Positions 33,489 through 46,124 of a stretch of DNA of 64,000 bases are shown here, piece by piece (positions within the stretch are counted from its first letter, which is position 1; each line of letters opens with the position of its first letter). Both the position numbers and the translations under genes were made by a program. This stretch comes from Trichosphaerium sp. ATCC 40318 (taxonomy: Eukaryota; Discosea; Flabellinia; Trichosidae). The stretch is taken from contig JALMLS010000474.1 of assembly GCA_038496445.1 (NCBI GenBank), forward strand, positions 62,001-126,000, written 5' to 3'. Below the pieces are notes generated by a model that saw only the letters and a program-made list of their open reading frames with translations, was not told the origin of the DNA and did no database searches.

Positions 33489-34885
33489 TTTGAACATACC
33501 TTTAACACAACTGCATTTTCGTTTACACAATGACTGCACACAAATGCTTTTAACCGTGTGCTATGCATGTCCACCAAGCAAAGAAAGCTTCCAATGTGCT
33601 ATTGGTTATTTTTTAATTGTACTGTGACTCAAAAGCCTTTAGCAGCCCTTAGGTATTCACAACAGACACAACGTTCCAAGTGAGACACACACTAGTAGTA
33701 TCAACATTGAAAAGGCATAACAGGAGGAGAAAATAGTATTTTAAAATCTTCTACGCAAAAATAATTTTTTTTTAGGCAAAATCAGAGTTGATTTTTTTTT
33801 GACGTTCAAAGTCAAAAAAGCACAATTCAAACACTTAAAACATGATCCCCACGCGTGTGTGCGTGTATAAAAGAAGTGGAACTGTTTAATAAAATTCTCT
33901 CTATTAGTAAAACTTGAATGACACAGACAATATACAACCTTCACACCCTTACAGAAACAGCTTGCCATTGCAAGGTGAGTTTTGCTTTCATAAAGTAATG
34001 GGAAATAAATCAGTGCGTTCTCTACTAACTTATCTAAACTCATAAGGTTCTACAGATAACAGGCACGTGCAAACGTAGTAGGTCAGTCATACAGTATCTT
34101 AACCTTATATCTTCCTAATGTCTTGTAGAATACATATCAGCAACGAACTAGCAATGAACACACTACTGGCGGCATTGTTTTATAGCTCTACTTTGTTTTT
34201 CTCAAACACGAAATATCTTTTTACAAAGGAACAGATTGGTACACGTGTACTGTAACAATAAAACTTCTTTTTATTTCAAGTTAGATTCACGCGTTCTTGT
34301 TGATCTACAATACCAGATTGGAGGAGAGAATACGTCTTACTCAGCTTCGATCCCCTGGATCACGTAGCCAGAGACCCTTCCCATTTATTAAATTGGAGTT
34401 ATCTCTTGTACATATACAACAAATTACATAAATCAATTGATCTGCCATTGTATAGAACTGCTACTTGCTGATGTTGTTTTACGATACTACCGTACTTAAA
34501 CAACTACCTCTCACTTATCAAACGCCAGTAAAATACTTATTTATACTGTCAGAAAATAGAATTTTTTCGTCAAACTTTCGTGATAGGTGGGCCGGATTTT
34601 TACGTGCTCAGTACTACATACAAGAATCATATCCATTTTTCAAGATTACGAGCACTTTGTACCCTTGTACACCAATTCAACCCTGGCACGAAAGATAGCG
34701 ACTGTTATGGCGCTGAGGTGTCATGCGCCTCCTTAATATGACAAATTTACAGTTATTGTCAATGAGCCTGAGAAGATGTTGAGTGGTAACCCATAACGTG
34801 ATATGCATTTATTTATATTTATTCTCTACGCTAATGTTGCAAACAAATTCACTATGGTAGCTGATACAAGTCAGAAACTATGCCG
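33489..34885. other. Intergenic region
   Basis: About 1.4 kb without a gene I can support. An open frame at 34465-34698 (phrases FRDRWAGFLRAQYY) was noted, but it lacks a start context or supporting exons. Confidence 0.35.
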
Positions 34886-36651
34886 CTAAAGAAGACCCTT
34901 TCTCTTTGCTTTTGTAACTTTGATACGTTCCACCAAGTTGAATCCAAGTTCTTTCAACACTTCTTGATAGATTTCATTCGCTTGAATGTCAAGTTCATTC
35001 ATCAAGGATCCAAATTCTTGTGCTCGCTCACTTGAGATACCCAACCCTGTCAATACTGACACCCAATCAATTTCATTGTTTTGAAGCGGTATTGGTGCCA
35101 TTGGAGAAACTGAAGTGATGGTTGATTTGGTATCACGCTGAGTGAATGTTGGCTACATTACAGTTAGTGTAAAGTAAATGCAAAAATGAAATAACATACT
35201 GTGTCAACAGATATGTTGGGTTTCTCAATCCATGACTGGTTGGGTAATACTACCTTTATATCGTGTGGTAATAGAATGGGGTTACTAGGTTCACCGCTAG
35301 GCTACAAACTCGTTAGGAAAGAATGTTAATATATTGTTTTTGACTGTACATTAGTGAACTTGTCTTGACCTTGTTTTATTTCAAGGGCGTCTTTAATGAT
35401 ATCAATGTGCTCTTGAGCGTCTCCAAACTTGTTGTAGCCTTGATCAATCTTTGTGTATATTCCAGTACCAACAATTGACAAGTAATTTCGTTTTTGGTCT
35501 TGTTTCAACTCTTTATGTAACTCTTCTAAAGTGTGGACTACCTAAACTAGCAGTTTGCATCGTATTGACAACAAATGATTGATTACCTTTCTGTGGTTAC
35601 TGAATGTCAATTTTTGTGGTGTTGATTTACCATGATCATTCTGTCCACCTGTGACCAACGTAAAGTCATGAGATATTGCCAAGTAATGATATTGTTTAGT
35701 GGCAAACTCAAGATATTTTCCAGGTAATTTTAATGGTTTGTTTGATTTGAACAAATCAATCCATTTCCCTTTACCCCAACCAAACAAACAACCTTCATCA
35801 TCAATCGCAAATGATGTATACATGCCAACATGGACAGATTTGATGTTATTGAGTCCTTTGATGATACCCTGGCCATAATCGTCATCAATACCCAACCCAA
35901 GACACCCACGCCAGTTGTGTCCAAAAGAAAATACTTGTCCTGACTTGAGGAGAACAAGTACATGCCAATCACCAATGGCAATATCAGTGGCATCATCAAT
36001 ACTTGGAACACGTGAAATTGTCTTTGATTTCAAGAATAATGATTTATATATCGCTTCATGGTCTGTTTGAAGCGAATTATATGTTGTTCCCCAAAGAAAG
36101 ACATGACCTGTTGACGTCATTGCTCCACTTACATACGAGTTAGTTTGAATTTTTTGAACATTTTGAAGATTTGGAATAACCGCTGGTGATGAAACTTGCA
36201 AATTGTCGAATGAATGACCCAATCCTTGATTTAAGTTGTCTCCCCAAGAGTAGACATGACCTGAATGTGATAACGCCATACTCACACATAAGGCAGAGAC
36301 TTTCGTGATATTGTTGAGATTTGGAACACGTGTTGGTGACGAAATAGGTGACGCAAAGTGACCCAGACCCAATTCACCATTAAAATTATAACCCCATGCA
36401 TACACAATACCGTTTGAATCAAGTGCAAGGCTATGAAGGCATCCAGCAGCAATACAGACGATATTTATGAGTGATTTTATTGGTCTTGCGATAGAACTCT
36501 TTTTTTCGTCTGTGTTACCCAATTGGCGCTCATTGTTTCGTCCCCACGTGTAAACAAAGCCATCGTCTGCGATTACCATTGAATGGTTTAAACCAGTGGC
36601 CAAACGGTTAACATATTGTAAATTAGTATCTAAAGTCTGAGGTTCTGCCAT
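34886..36651 (-). CDS. RCC1-repeat protein with linker and SAM-like domain
   Basis: Start MAEPQTL at 36651, as in paralogs; an in-frame upstream extension to 36738 is not shared. The first exon encodes the RCC1 propeller (YTWGRNNERQLGN, YAWGYNFNGELGLG, YSWGDNLNQGLG, FLWGTTYNS, FSFGHNWRGCLGLG, FGWGKGKW). It ends NHRK at a GTAATC donor (about 35588). Exon 2 (to about 35320) has a type-B linker: LKQDQKRNYLS, YNKFGDAQEHIDIIKDALE. A short exon has QSWIEKPN. The final exon (to 34886) holds the SAM-like domain: VSVLTGLGISSERAQEFGSL ... LGFNLVERIKVTKAKRK. Intact by eye. Role unknown; likely a protein-interaction scaffold. Confidence 0.8.
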
Positions 36652-37113
36652 GATTCGCGTTTTAGGTCTTGACTGGACGAATACTGTTCCATTTTTGTCA
36701 ATGACGAAAAAACACGGTCGTTTTTTTTTGGTCATCATAATTTTTGAATTCAGTAGAGTACTGAATGTTGCAAGTACAGTTTTACAAACTGTGAATTGTG
36801 TTGTTACGGTGGTAGAAGTGTTTACAGCTATGTGGCATGTTCAAGTGTTTTCTTGTCCACATCAAGAATAGATATTTTGCCAAGAATTCTTGCTGTACCT
36901 TTCATTCGTGTTGTAGTAAGCTACGATATTGTCAGACAAATCCAATCGTCAATAGCCAAGCATTGATTCACTTTTCTTACTTTCGTTGTGGGTTCTGATG
37001 CACTAATACCGCCCGTCCAAGCCAACTGAGCAACCATACGTTCCTTATATCTAACATAAATGAGGCTAGATTTTCAACAAGCACTTCATTTGTAACTTTT
37101 TTATTTGTATGAT
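36652..37113. other. Spacer between two tandem RCC1-SAM genes
   Basis: About 460 bp holding the promoter of the gene to the left and the 3' end of the gene to the right. No extra gene seen. Confidence 0.45.
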
Positions 37114-39020
37114 TTACATGTTTTTATATTTGTACTCGAAAAAGTCTACACGTTCGCTTACAGTGAACCCAAGTTTCTTCAAAATCTCACCTGAGATTTC
37201 GTTCATTTCAACACACAACCTATGTAATTTAGATCCAAGCTCATGCGCTCTTGGTTGATCAAACCCAGCTGATATCAATCTCTTAATCCATTTGGAGGTT
37301 TCAACATTTACTGTTTTTGTCTCAGGTAAGAATGGTGTTATCAAAGAGCGCTAGAATAAAATAGGAATGAGCAAACTTAATCTATACTTGTATGTTTGAA
37401 AGGGTTGTACATTGGCGAGGTTGACGGACTTATTATCATTGTTCATCCAAGACAGTGTTGATACAAGTTCACTTGCGTTAATTGAAGCATTTTTTCGACA
37501 AGATTCAGTGTCGTTCGACAAAGACTCATCAACCTTTGTATGATGGTAAGTGAGTTTACCCAAAAACAGAAATTAGTACCTGTGTGTTGTCATTACTGTT
37601 TTCTGTTGATTGTTCTTCTTTTCTGGCTCGTATGTAGTCACAAGCATTTGCTAGTATATCAAGGTCTTGTTTGGTTTCTCCAAACCTCTTAGGCACATCT
37701 CTTGTACCATCTCGTGATGTGAACATCTCTTCAGGTGGACGTACTTTAAGTGACAACTTATCAAATGGAGGCCGACGTTCTAGTGCCTAAACACGTGTTT
37801 AGTTCTAAGATGAGCATAAAATATGACTGCAGTACATTCAACTGTTGAGATGTTCCTTGGTCTTCAGATGTGCCTTCTCTCATTACCAAAGTGTGATCGG
37901 CTTGTATTGCAATAGAACAATGTTGTTTAGTGGCGAACTCAAGATATTTTCCAGATAATTTTAAAGGTTTGTTTGATGAGAACTTCTCCATCCATTCACC
38001 TTCGCCCCAGCCATATAAATGTCCTTGAATATTAATAGCATAAGATGCGTAGGGACTAGCATTGACAGAGACAATGTTATTGAGTCCTTTGATGATACCC
38101 TTTCCAAGCTTTGTATCAACACCTAACCCAAGTCGCCCTCGATTGTTGTCTCCAAAGGAAAACACTTGTCCTGACTTGAGGAGAACAAGCACGTGATAAT
38201 GTCCGATGCCAATATCAGTAGCATCCGAGATGTTTTCTACACGTGATATTGTATTTGTTTTCAAGAATAAGGCATTGTTTATATCATTGTAGCGAGTCTT
38301 TCCCCAAAGAAAGACATGACCTGATTTTGTTATTGCTCCACAAACGAAAGAGTTCGTGCTGATTTTTACAACGTTTTGTAGACTCTGAATACGTTTTGGT
38401 GTATGAACTCTTGTTTCTTTGTAAGAGTGAGCTAATCTCCCGTTAAAGTTGTATCCCCAAGAGTAGACATGACCTGATGTTGATAACGCCATACTCACAT
38501 ATAAGGCTGCGACTTGAGTGATATGATTGAGCTTTAGTACTTGCGTCGGTGTTGAGATAGGTGACTTGAAATGGCCTAGACCTAATTCTCCATCTTCGTT
38601 GCGTCCCCACGAATAAACAATACCACTTGCAGCAGTAGCAAGGCTATGGTTTTGACCAGCTGCAATGCATACGATATTAACAAGTGAATTTATTGGATGA
38701 AGTATGGGCGTTATCCTTTGTTCGATATTTCCTAGTGATACTCAACAAGGATAATCTTTTGATAAACTATTTCTAAAAACGCCCACAAAAACTTTTTAGG
38801 AAGGCGCACGTGATTTTTTTTTTTTGGATGAATTTTTATTCGCAAATATAAGTTATTAATAATACTCACTGTTGTTATCTTCGTTGGTTTGGTATCGCCA
38901 CACGTGAACTGAGCTGTTATTTGTGATAGCCATTAAATGCCCTCCAGCAGCTAAATGCCTACCACTAGCCAAAAGGTTACCGTAGTTTACATTAGGGTTC
39001 TTAAAATGCAGTTCAGCCAT
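37114..39020 (-). CDS. RCC1-repeat protein with linker and SAM-like domain (diverged paralog)
   Basis: Starts at 39020 (MAELHFKNPNVNYGNLLAS). A 138-nt intron (38732-38869, GTGAGT donor) that the paralogs lack interrupts the propeller early. Propeller motifs follow: YSWGRNEDGELGLG, YSWGYNFNGRLA, FLWGKTRYND, FSFGDNNRGRLGLG, YGWGEGEW. The linker exon (37556-37790) is type A: RPPEEMFTSRDGTRDVPKRF, QDLDILANACDYI. Another exon has SELVSTLSWMNND, and the last has the SAM-like domain (SKWIKRLISAGFDQPRAHEL ... LGFTVSERVDFFEY). Its first blade is the most divergent of the family (HVWRYQTN instead of YTWG). Confidence 0.75.
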
Positions 39021-39376
39021 AAATGCTGCGTTGTGAGGTAAATACTGCGGAAATTGTAAAACTTAAGAATGAACTTAACCTCAGCTAACGGTCATTGAAC
39101 AAGAGTGAGACCCTTGCAAAGCAGGCTCTGTACACTACTTCCTAAGTTAGCGCTAAACAGTTTCCAACTAAATCACTTCGCAACCTCAGTTTACTACCTT
39201 AGAAGAAATTATGTTTTTAGCCGTTAGCCCTCATCAGCAACTGCTTTGATATTGTTAAGAACCTCGCTATGTATGTTGTGATAGCTTTATTAGTTCATTG
39301 ACTTGTACTCAGCGTTGGTCAATTCAAAGATACAACCAAATACTATTCTGACAAGTTATTTGAATTTTTTTTTGTG

Positions 39377-39382
39377 CACGTG
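39377..39382. promoter_or_regulatory. CACGTG between divergent genes
   Basis: Lies 39 bp upstream of the start at 39421 in the spacer shared with the minus-strand gene starting at 39020. Confidence 0.4.
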
Positions 39383-39420
39383 AGCATTATCAAAAAAAAT
39401 ACATACAAACAACACATCAC

Positions 39421-42400
39421 ATGGCCGAACAGAGGTAAGTATTATCGTTAAAAACTTTCAATTACGCGTTTGTAATTCCATACTAACACGATTGTGACCT
39501 CTAGGGTGGAGTTTAGCATTTACCCAAGTCTACGAAAGTGGGAGGATGCTCAATGCTTCCCAAATGAGGTTCGATTAAACCGTAAGACGACTAGATGGAA
39601 CATTGTGCATATAACCGTGCGTTTAGTAAAAAAAAAGTACTATTGACGTAATAATGATAGATATGGGGTTGTGACGCGCAAAGTAAGCTAGTAGAGTTGA
39701 ATTTGATCCCTACAGGTTCAATTGTGAATGATGCCGTTACAAGGCGTTGGCAAGTATATAAACGCGGTAGAAAGGCTGCTTCTAAAGAATTGAGGTACGT
39801 TAGAGACGATACTATCAAGTTTGGCTAGAACGCGGTTAATTTAACTCTCACGGTCGTTAGAAAATGGAAACTAGTACGTGATGGCGATAAAATATCAATT
39901 TCTTGCCTTGTCTCGTTTGGAAGCGCCAGTTATCAAGATATATGGGTAAAAAACAACAAGGGGGGCATTGTCGCTATGGTACGCGTTTGATTTGAAGGCT
40001 GCAGGTGGAATTCTACGCACTTTATGATTTTTTGAATAAAAATTTCGATATTTCTGTCTAACTGATTGCTAGCTTCGTGCGGACTTGAAACTAGCGAATA
40101 GTGATGGACCACATGTGTTATTATCGCAGGAAATCATTGTACAACGGGTATGTTAGATGGCAATCCATTTCTCCACGTTTTTTTTTTTTTTTTTCCTGTA
40201 TTTTTGCTGCTTAGTTTAATACTTTCTTTTTATAGTTCAAGGAAGGAGTTAAAGCGCCAAGTACTGTAAGTATACTTTATAATGCTTATTGAATGATTGT
40301 ATTAACTCGTTTTAGAAAAAAAGAGCACTGGAAGAGAGTAAAGCGACAGATGGATCAGGGCTTATTTTCGTAGACGAGAGACCTGCTAAGCGAGTCCATA
40401 AGGACATAGAACTCGATGTTATGATAGATGCATCAACTAGGGAGTCACTTCTGGCTAATGTGGAACCGTTAGATGGAATAGAACAAGATTTCAGTCCAGA
40501 AGTAACTTATATTGAAGAAAACGCTACTAACCTTGTGGCTTATGGTACGAACTTGCTATTACTTCTATCGCTTGTTTGGCTTCCAAATGGGACCTGACGT
40601 TTTCTAGCAAAGCAAATGGATAAAGGTGGAGTTGAGGATCAGTGGCATATAGGAAACTCTGTACTTGAGAGACTAGCAAATGCTTGGGATGATCTAAAAC
40701 TCAGAAAGCAAATTGAAAAAGAATTGACTTTACCATCCAATGGAGACTATATGGATACCTTTGAGCCTATGGAAAATCGTGTGCCATGGATGGGAGGATC
40801 TACTAATAAAGCTGGCGTGGTACGTTAATGCTTGAAATCTACACGTGGGTCAGAACGTCTCACTAACTCCAACCTTTTTTTTTTCCTTTTTTTTATTTAC
40901 ATTAACTTCAGGCGTTTGGCGCGTTTGCTGTTTTGGTAATCGTCGTACTCATAGGAAGTGTTGCGTATATGTCACTAAAGGCTGTATGTATGAATTTTCA
41001 GAAAAGAAGATGCTTAGTTGGTTGACAATTCCTCTAGGACGAAGGACCGAAACCTCCATCTGCTGACAATCAATTCTCGAATGAAACTAAAGTTATGATA
41101 CGTGTTACATTACAAAGACAGATGTTGGTCTTGGCGGGACCGTTTATAAAGGAAGTGAGTTTTAATGATACTATAATAAGTGTAACTGCTACTGAAATTG
41201 GTACACTGATACTTACTTCTAATGGTGTCTCTCAATCGCTTATATTACAAAAACAAGGTAAAAAAATTTTATGGCTTTTCAAATATCTTCTTCTGCTTGT
41301 ACCTGACTCTGAACTTTAGATAAGACTTCTAAGACAATCCACAAGTTTAACCATACAAGATACCTTGAGATTTATTCGCGTGGTGGTTATATAGCTGTTA
41401 TAAGAAACTACACTCGGTACTATCTCTTGTTTCTTTTTCTTGACCTTTTTTTTTAACTTTCTTTTTCTTTCAGCAAGTTTCTATATTGTTCAGGTGTAGA
41501 ACATTGCGTTCTGCGCGAAGTAAATGATACATGGTCTGATGATGTAGATAATATACAATACAGTTCACAACAAAACGCATTATATGCGTTAGTATCATCA
41601 AAGACTATCAAACACGAGGTACGTTAAAAACTTTGACTTCAAACAAAGCACAGAAAATGTTCTTCTTCTTACTTCCTACTGAACGCTTAAGACCCTGATG
41701 TATGCTTTAACCAACATACTATTGAACCGCAGAATTTTTATAGCGCTTATTTTTTATTGAACCTAACACGTGTTTAGTCAAAATTATATCTATTTTCTGG
41801 TCACAAATGGGTTGAGGAAACAAAAAACCCTTCTACCGAAATTTTTGTCCCATTTTCTCGTACGTATATAAAAAAGCTACATCCGTGTATGGTATCTAAT
41901 TGATAAACCTACAGGCAATATAATCGCTGCACAGAATAATTCAGACAACACGACGAAGCTTGTTTTTAAAGACATTGAGTTGACACTTCCTTTCAAACCG
42001 TCTATGGTTTCTCTACATACATATGACAACTATGTATATGCTATAGCTGAAAAAGATGGAATGAATAGTATATGGAAGATTGAAATTTTGTTGAAACATT
42101 GGGTACGTTCAACCAACAATCCTTTTTTTTTTTTTTCTTGTTTTTTTCGCAATACCCAAAAAAAGTGAAGAATTTGAGGTATTGTCACTTTTGCTAAAGT
42201 ATTTTCTTTAAATTATACGCATTGTTATTTCTTGAAAGTATTAAGCGCTCGTGATGTCCTACAATGAAGTTAGAGTTAAACCTTTACGTTAAACGTTTTT
42301 TTTTTTTGTTTTTTTTGTCCACTCACACTTAGGGCCTTACGCTTATTTCAACAACAAACACTTATATTTTCTACAGAAGACAAAGTTAGAAACACATACC

Positions 42401-42849
42401 AAAGTTGAATCAATACAGGCAAAGAAGAAAACATTTGTTTGTCTTTTTCTCGTTTTATTCTCACAAATTTTCCATTTAGGACGGCCTTCCGCTACCTACA
42501 AATAACAGCTCCTTATATACTAGCTTTCTAAAAGATAGGATATACTATGTTACTAATGGTACGTCTATAATAAACAAATAGTGCACTTGGGAACCTAGTT
42601 ACTAACTGAAAGAAAAAACTAGGAAAACTTTTTACAATATTGATGAAAACAGCAGTACAGAAAAAACAACGTCATACCAAACCATTCGATTTATCATGGT
42701 GTGGTAACGTAAAAGATATGGCTACAATAACTGGGTATACATATAGTGAGATTGTATTGGTATGTGGAGGTCAAGAAGGAACATCAAAAAAAATATCTTC
42801 TGTATTTGATATGCACGGTACTTTAGATTCTATAGCGATGGTACAATAA
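39421..42849 (+). CDS. Large single-TM protein with cytosolic N-domain and luminal/extracellular domain (spliced)
   Basis: Exons from MAEQR (39421) through VEFSIYPSLRKWEDAQCFPN, VTRRWQVYKRGRKAASKEL, VRKWKLVRDGDKISISCLVS and a charged region with RPAKRVHKDIE. At about 40545 a GTACGA donor spliced to a TTTCTAG acceptor (about 40607) reads in frame through AYAKQMDKGGVEDQWH, which removes an apparent stop and joins what look like two genes. Then one TM (AFGAFAVLVIVVLIGSVAYM at about 40918-40975) and, after an intron, a domain with VMIRVTLQRQMLVLAGPF, LYALVSSKTIKHE, LHTYDNYVYAIAEKDG and YSEIVLVCGGQEG, possibly a propeller. No N-terminal signal peptide, so type II topology. Nothing named was recognised. 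Basic clusters in the N-domain could indicate a tethered regulator, but this is speculation. AATAAA signals follow. Confidence 0.55.
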
Positions 42850-43196
42850 ATGTATAACACTCACAATAAATGTAAATGCAATAAATAATAATAAAACAAA
42901 ACTAACACTATGGTTCGGCGTAAATACTTTCAAAAATCCGAGGAGTAAATGTACAACACGTGACGACAAATTAGAAAGTGACGAGAAAATGGAACGAGTT
43001 TGGCACCACAAAATGGATTAGAATGCGCTTTGATATGTATTCATCTGGAACATTGCATTAGCGATTGAATTGGAAGTTGTAAATGTAGGGTATTTTCAGA
43101 CAAGCAACTATTTGTGCCAACGAAAAATCACGTCAGTTTTTTGACGGTATTTGACCTAAAATACAAAAAAAACCAAAGAGCAAGATTTAGTGTATC

Positions 43197-45853
43197 ATGG
43201 CCAGTTCACAGCTCCCTCTTGTTGCTATATTTGCCTGCTTTATAGTTGCTACAAGCGCTTTTTCAACCTTTTTTTTGAGTGCATGTCCGGCAAGAGGTGA
43301 TTTATGTGCCGGGATGTGTTCGAACGCGTACGTATTAGTTTTTTGAGAGAAAATTTTTTCCATCTTACGTAATGACAGGGCAGACAATACACTACCTGTA
43401 AACGTTGAATCTGATGTATTTACAACCGGTTACGAACCAGGAGAAACGTATGACATTACAATAGATATAGGAAGTGGTGAAAGCTGGAGAGTACGCTAAA
43501 ACTATACACGTGATCATCTTTTTGGGACAAATAGTTTTGGTATTGTTTTTTTTGATTTCGTACATCAAAAAATCACGTGGATAAGATATTTGGATAGTAA
43601 TGTCTTTAGGGATTTGTAATGTCCTTTTTCGACTCCGGAAACGTCGAAAGAGGTACTTTTAGTACCTCTGACACTAAATTTGATGCATCTTCTGCAAACA
43701 TGTTATGTACACAAGGTATAAGGCACGCAGACGCTACCCCTGTTAGCGACACAAGGACTATTCAATGGACAGCCCCTGCTAGTGTTTCAGGCGATCTAAC
43801 TGCCCAAGTACGTCTATAGTATATGATAGTACACGATATATAGCGTTAGCCTATGGTTTAATAGGTTGGCCGAAAGATACGGCCAAACCGGGCTTCTTGT
43901 GATTTTTTTTATGACGCTCTATGCTTATTCTGTTCGCTCTATTAGGCTTGGGTTGTTCTTAATCGTGCAGGAGCAGCAGGGTGCAGGTGGTTGGATCTTA
44001 GTAATACAGTATCGGTATTACAGCAAACAGAAGCGCCAACAGACGCACCAACTGATGCTCCAACTGATGCACCAACAGACGCTCCAACTGACGCTCCAAC
44101 TGATGCACCAACAGATGCTCCAACTGACGCACCAACTGATGCACCAACAGACGCTCCAACTGACGCTCCAACAGACGCTCCAACTGACGCACCAACTGAC
44201 GCACCAACAGACGCACCAACTGATGCTCCAACAGACGCACCAACTGACGCTCCAACTGATGCTCCAACAGACGCTCCAACAGACGCTCCAACAGATGCTC
44301 CAACAGATGCTCCAACAGACGCTCCAACAGACGCTCCAACAGATGCACCAACTGATGCTCCAACAGACGCTCCAACAGACGCTCCAACAGATGCTCCAAC
44401 AGATGCTCCAACTGAGGCTCCAACAGACGCACCAACTGATGCTCCAACAGACTCTCCTACTGAAGCTCCTGTAGCACCAACGACTGAAGCACCAGTACCT
44501 ATTTTGGTTAGTGTTGGTGACTTTGTGTTCAATGATCGCGATATGACTGGTGTTCAAGGAAAGTACAAAAAAAAACCTTCGGAATGAATTTGTTACATTG
44601 TTTTACCATTCTGTTAACATTTTTTACTTAGGCATCAACTTCCCTTTCAATGATGACATGATTCCAGTAATTCTATTAAGTGCAGATGGATCACAAATTA
44701 TTTCACAGACCACTACAAATAACCGTGGTGTCTATGAGTTTAATACACCAGACAATAACCTACAGCCAGAAACTGACTACATAATTTGTGTTGACTTTAT
44801 GACAATGACAGAAACAGTTATTTTATCTCCACCTTTTGCTAGTGGTAACCCAGCAACTGATTCAAACGGTCAATTAGCTACATATCCTGTATACAGCTCT
44901 ACGGTACGAGAACCATCCTGAAAAACGTGCCCTTAAACAGAATTTTTTTCTTCAACTTCTCGCTTAAACACGGAAGTGCTTAAACGTATCTAAGTTACTA
45001 CACCGCAGATATCTACATTATAATTTGATATTTCTTCTTTAAATTCATTTATTAACTGCCTTCCTAGCCATTATCCTGCGCAAACATAACATCTCCGCAA
45101 AATGGAAGAAATGATGTGACGGTTGATTTTGGTTTAATAAGAGTAGCAGAACCTACAACAGACGCACCAACCAATCCTCCTACTGAAGCACCACCAACAG
45201 ATGCTCCAACAGCAGTACCTCCTACAGAAGAACCGGCAACAGATGCTCCTACAGAAGCACCACCAACAGATGCTCCAACAGATACGCCAGCACCTACAGA
45301 TGCTCCAACAGATGCTCCAGCTGCAGCGCCTATTGACATTCCTCCAACTATGATACCAACTGCAGTACCTTCAGCTCCGCCTACGGATGTTCCTACAACT
45401 GCTCCTTCTATGGCTCCTGTTACAAACGCTCCTCCATCGACAGATGCTCCAATAGCACCTACATCAGAACCTACACCACCACTTGATTCTGACGAGTACG
45501 ATTAGACTTTCTTTTTTTCTTCCGCCTGAAATTGAGCTGTTTCTGATCTCCTTGGTTTAGAGTTGGACCTAAAGTACAAGGAACTGGTTCTGCATTACAA
45601 TTTGGCAGTGGTTTCCAAGACGCTATTAACCAAGCGTACAATAGCGCTGTGGAAGATTGCACTGAGTAAGTGAAAAGAAACGAATGTCGCACGTGCGTAA
45701 CTTATTTTTTATTTTAGATGTTGTGAAGCATTAGATTTCTCGAGTGCTGTACCTTCAAGTTGTATTTTAGAAGGAGGTTGTAAATACCGTTTTTGTGTAG
45801 GAAAATTGACACGACGTGTCACAGCAACATGCACGTGTACCTGCGCGTTATAA
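43197..45853 (+). CDS. Secreted Reeler-domain protein with PT-rich repeats and SdrD-like domain (spliced)
   Basis: Signal peptide (SSQLPLVAIFACFIVATSAF), then a Reeler-type domain across three exons: CPARGDLCAG, ETYDITIDIGSGESWR, GFVMSFFDSGNVERGTFS, a Cys/His segment LCTQGIRHAD and IQWTAPASVSGDLTAQ. A long run of about 35 TDAP units (44027-44450) forms a stalk. It is followed by VGDFVFNDRDMTGVQG, IPVILLSADGSQ, TTTNNRGVYEFNTPDN and LQPETDYIICVD, the layout of an SdrD-B/Cna-B-like fold. A second PT-rich stretch (45150-45490) and a Cys-rich end (CCEALDF, CILEGGCKYRFC, TCTCTCAL, TAA at 45853) complete it. Donors are GTACGT or GTACGC at several junctions. Reeler domains occur in extracellular matrix and defence proteins; here a cell-surface or matrix role is inferred. 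Confidence 0.75.
44027..44450. repeat. 12-bp tandem repeat encoding TDAP
   Basis: About 35 copies of a 12-bp unit ACNGAYGCNCCA that vary mainly at third positions. Because the unit length is a multiple of three and lacks stops in all phases, most frames on both strands stay open. Only the TDAP frame joins the flanking exons. Confidence 0.9.
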
Positions 45854-46124
45854 AGAACGATTTTTTGAACCAAAACGAACTTTAAGAAAAAACACGCACC
45901 ACAGTCTCACAATTTACTTGGAATAAACGAAGCTTTACCACGGTAAAACTATCCATAATAACAGCCCAAAATGTGTTTATATGTTCTTATTACATCAACA
46001 GAGTACTCTTTACAAATTTATCTTCGAAATCAAAAATTCCTGAAATTTCGCTAATTTTCATGAAGTTTTTTAAAACAAGTTCTTGTCATCACACAGCACT
46101 CAAAACAAATTTAAAAAATACTCA

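Noticed and set aside
43942-44587. Long open frames antisense or shifted over the TDAP repeat
   Set aside because: Products are GASV, QLMLQQT or similar monotone repeats; they are shadows of a stop-free 12-bp unit and do not join other exons.
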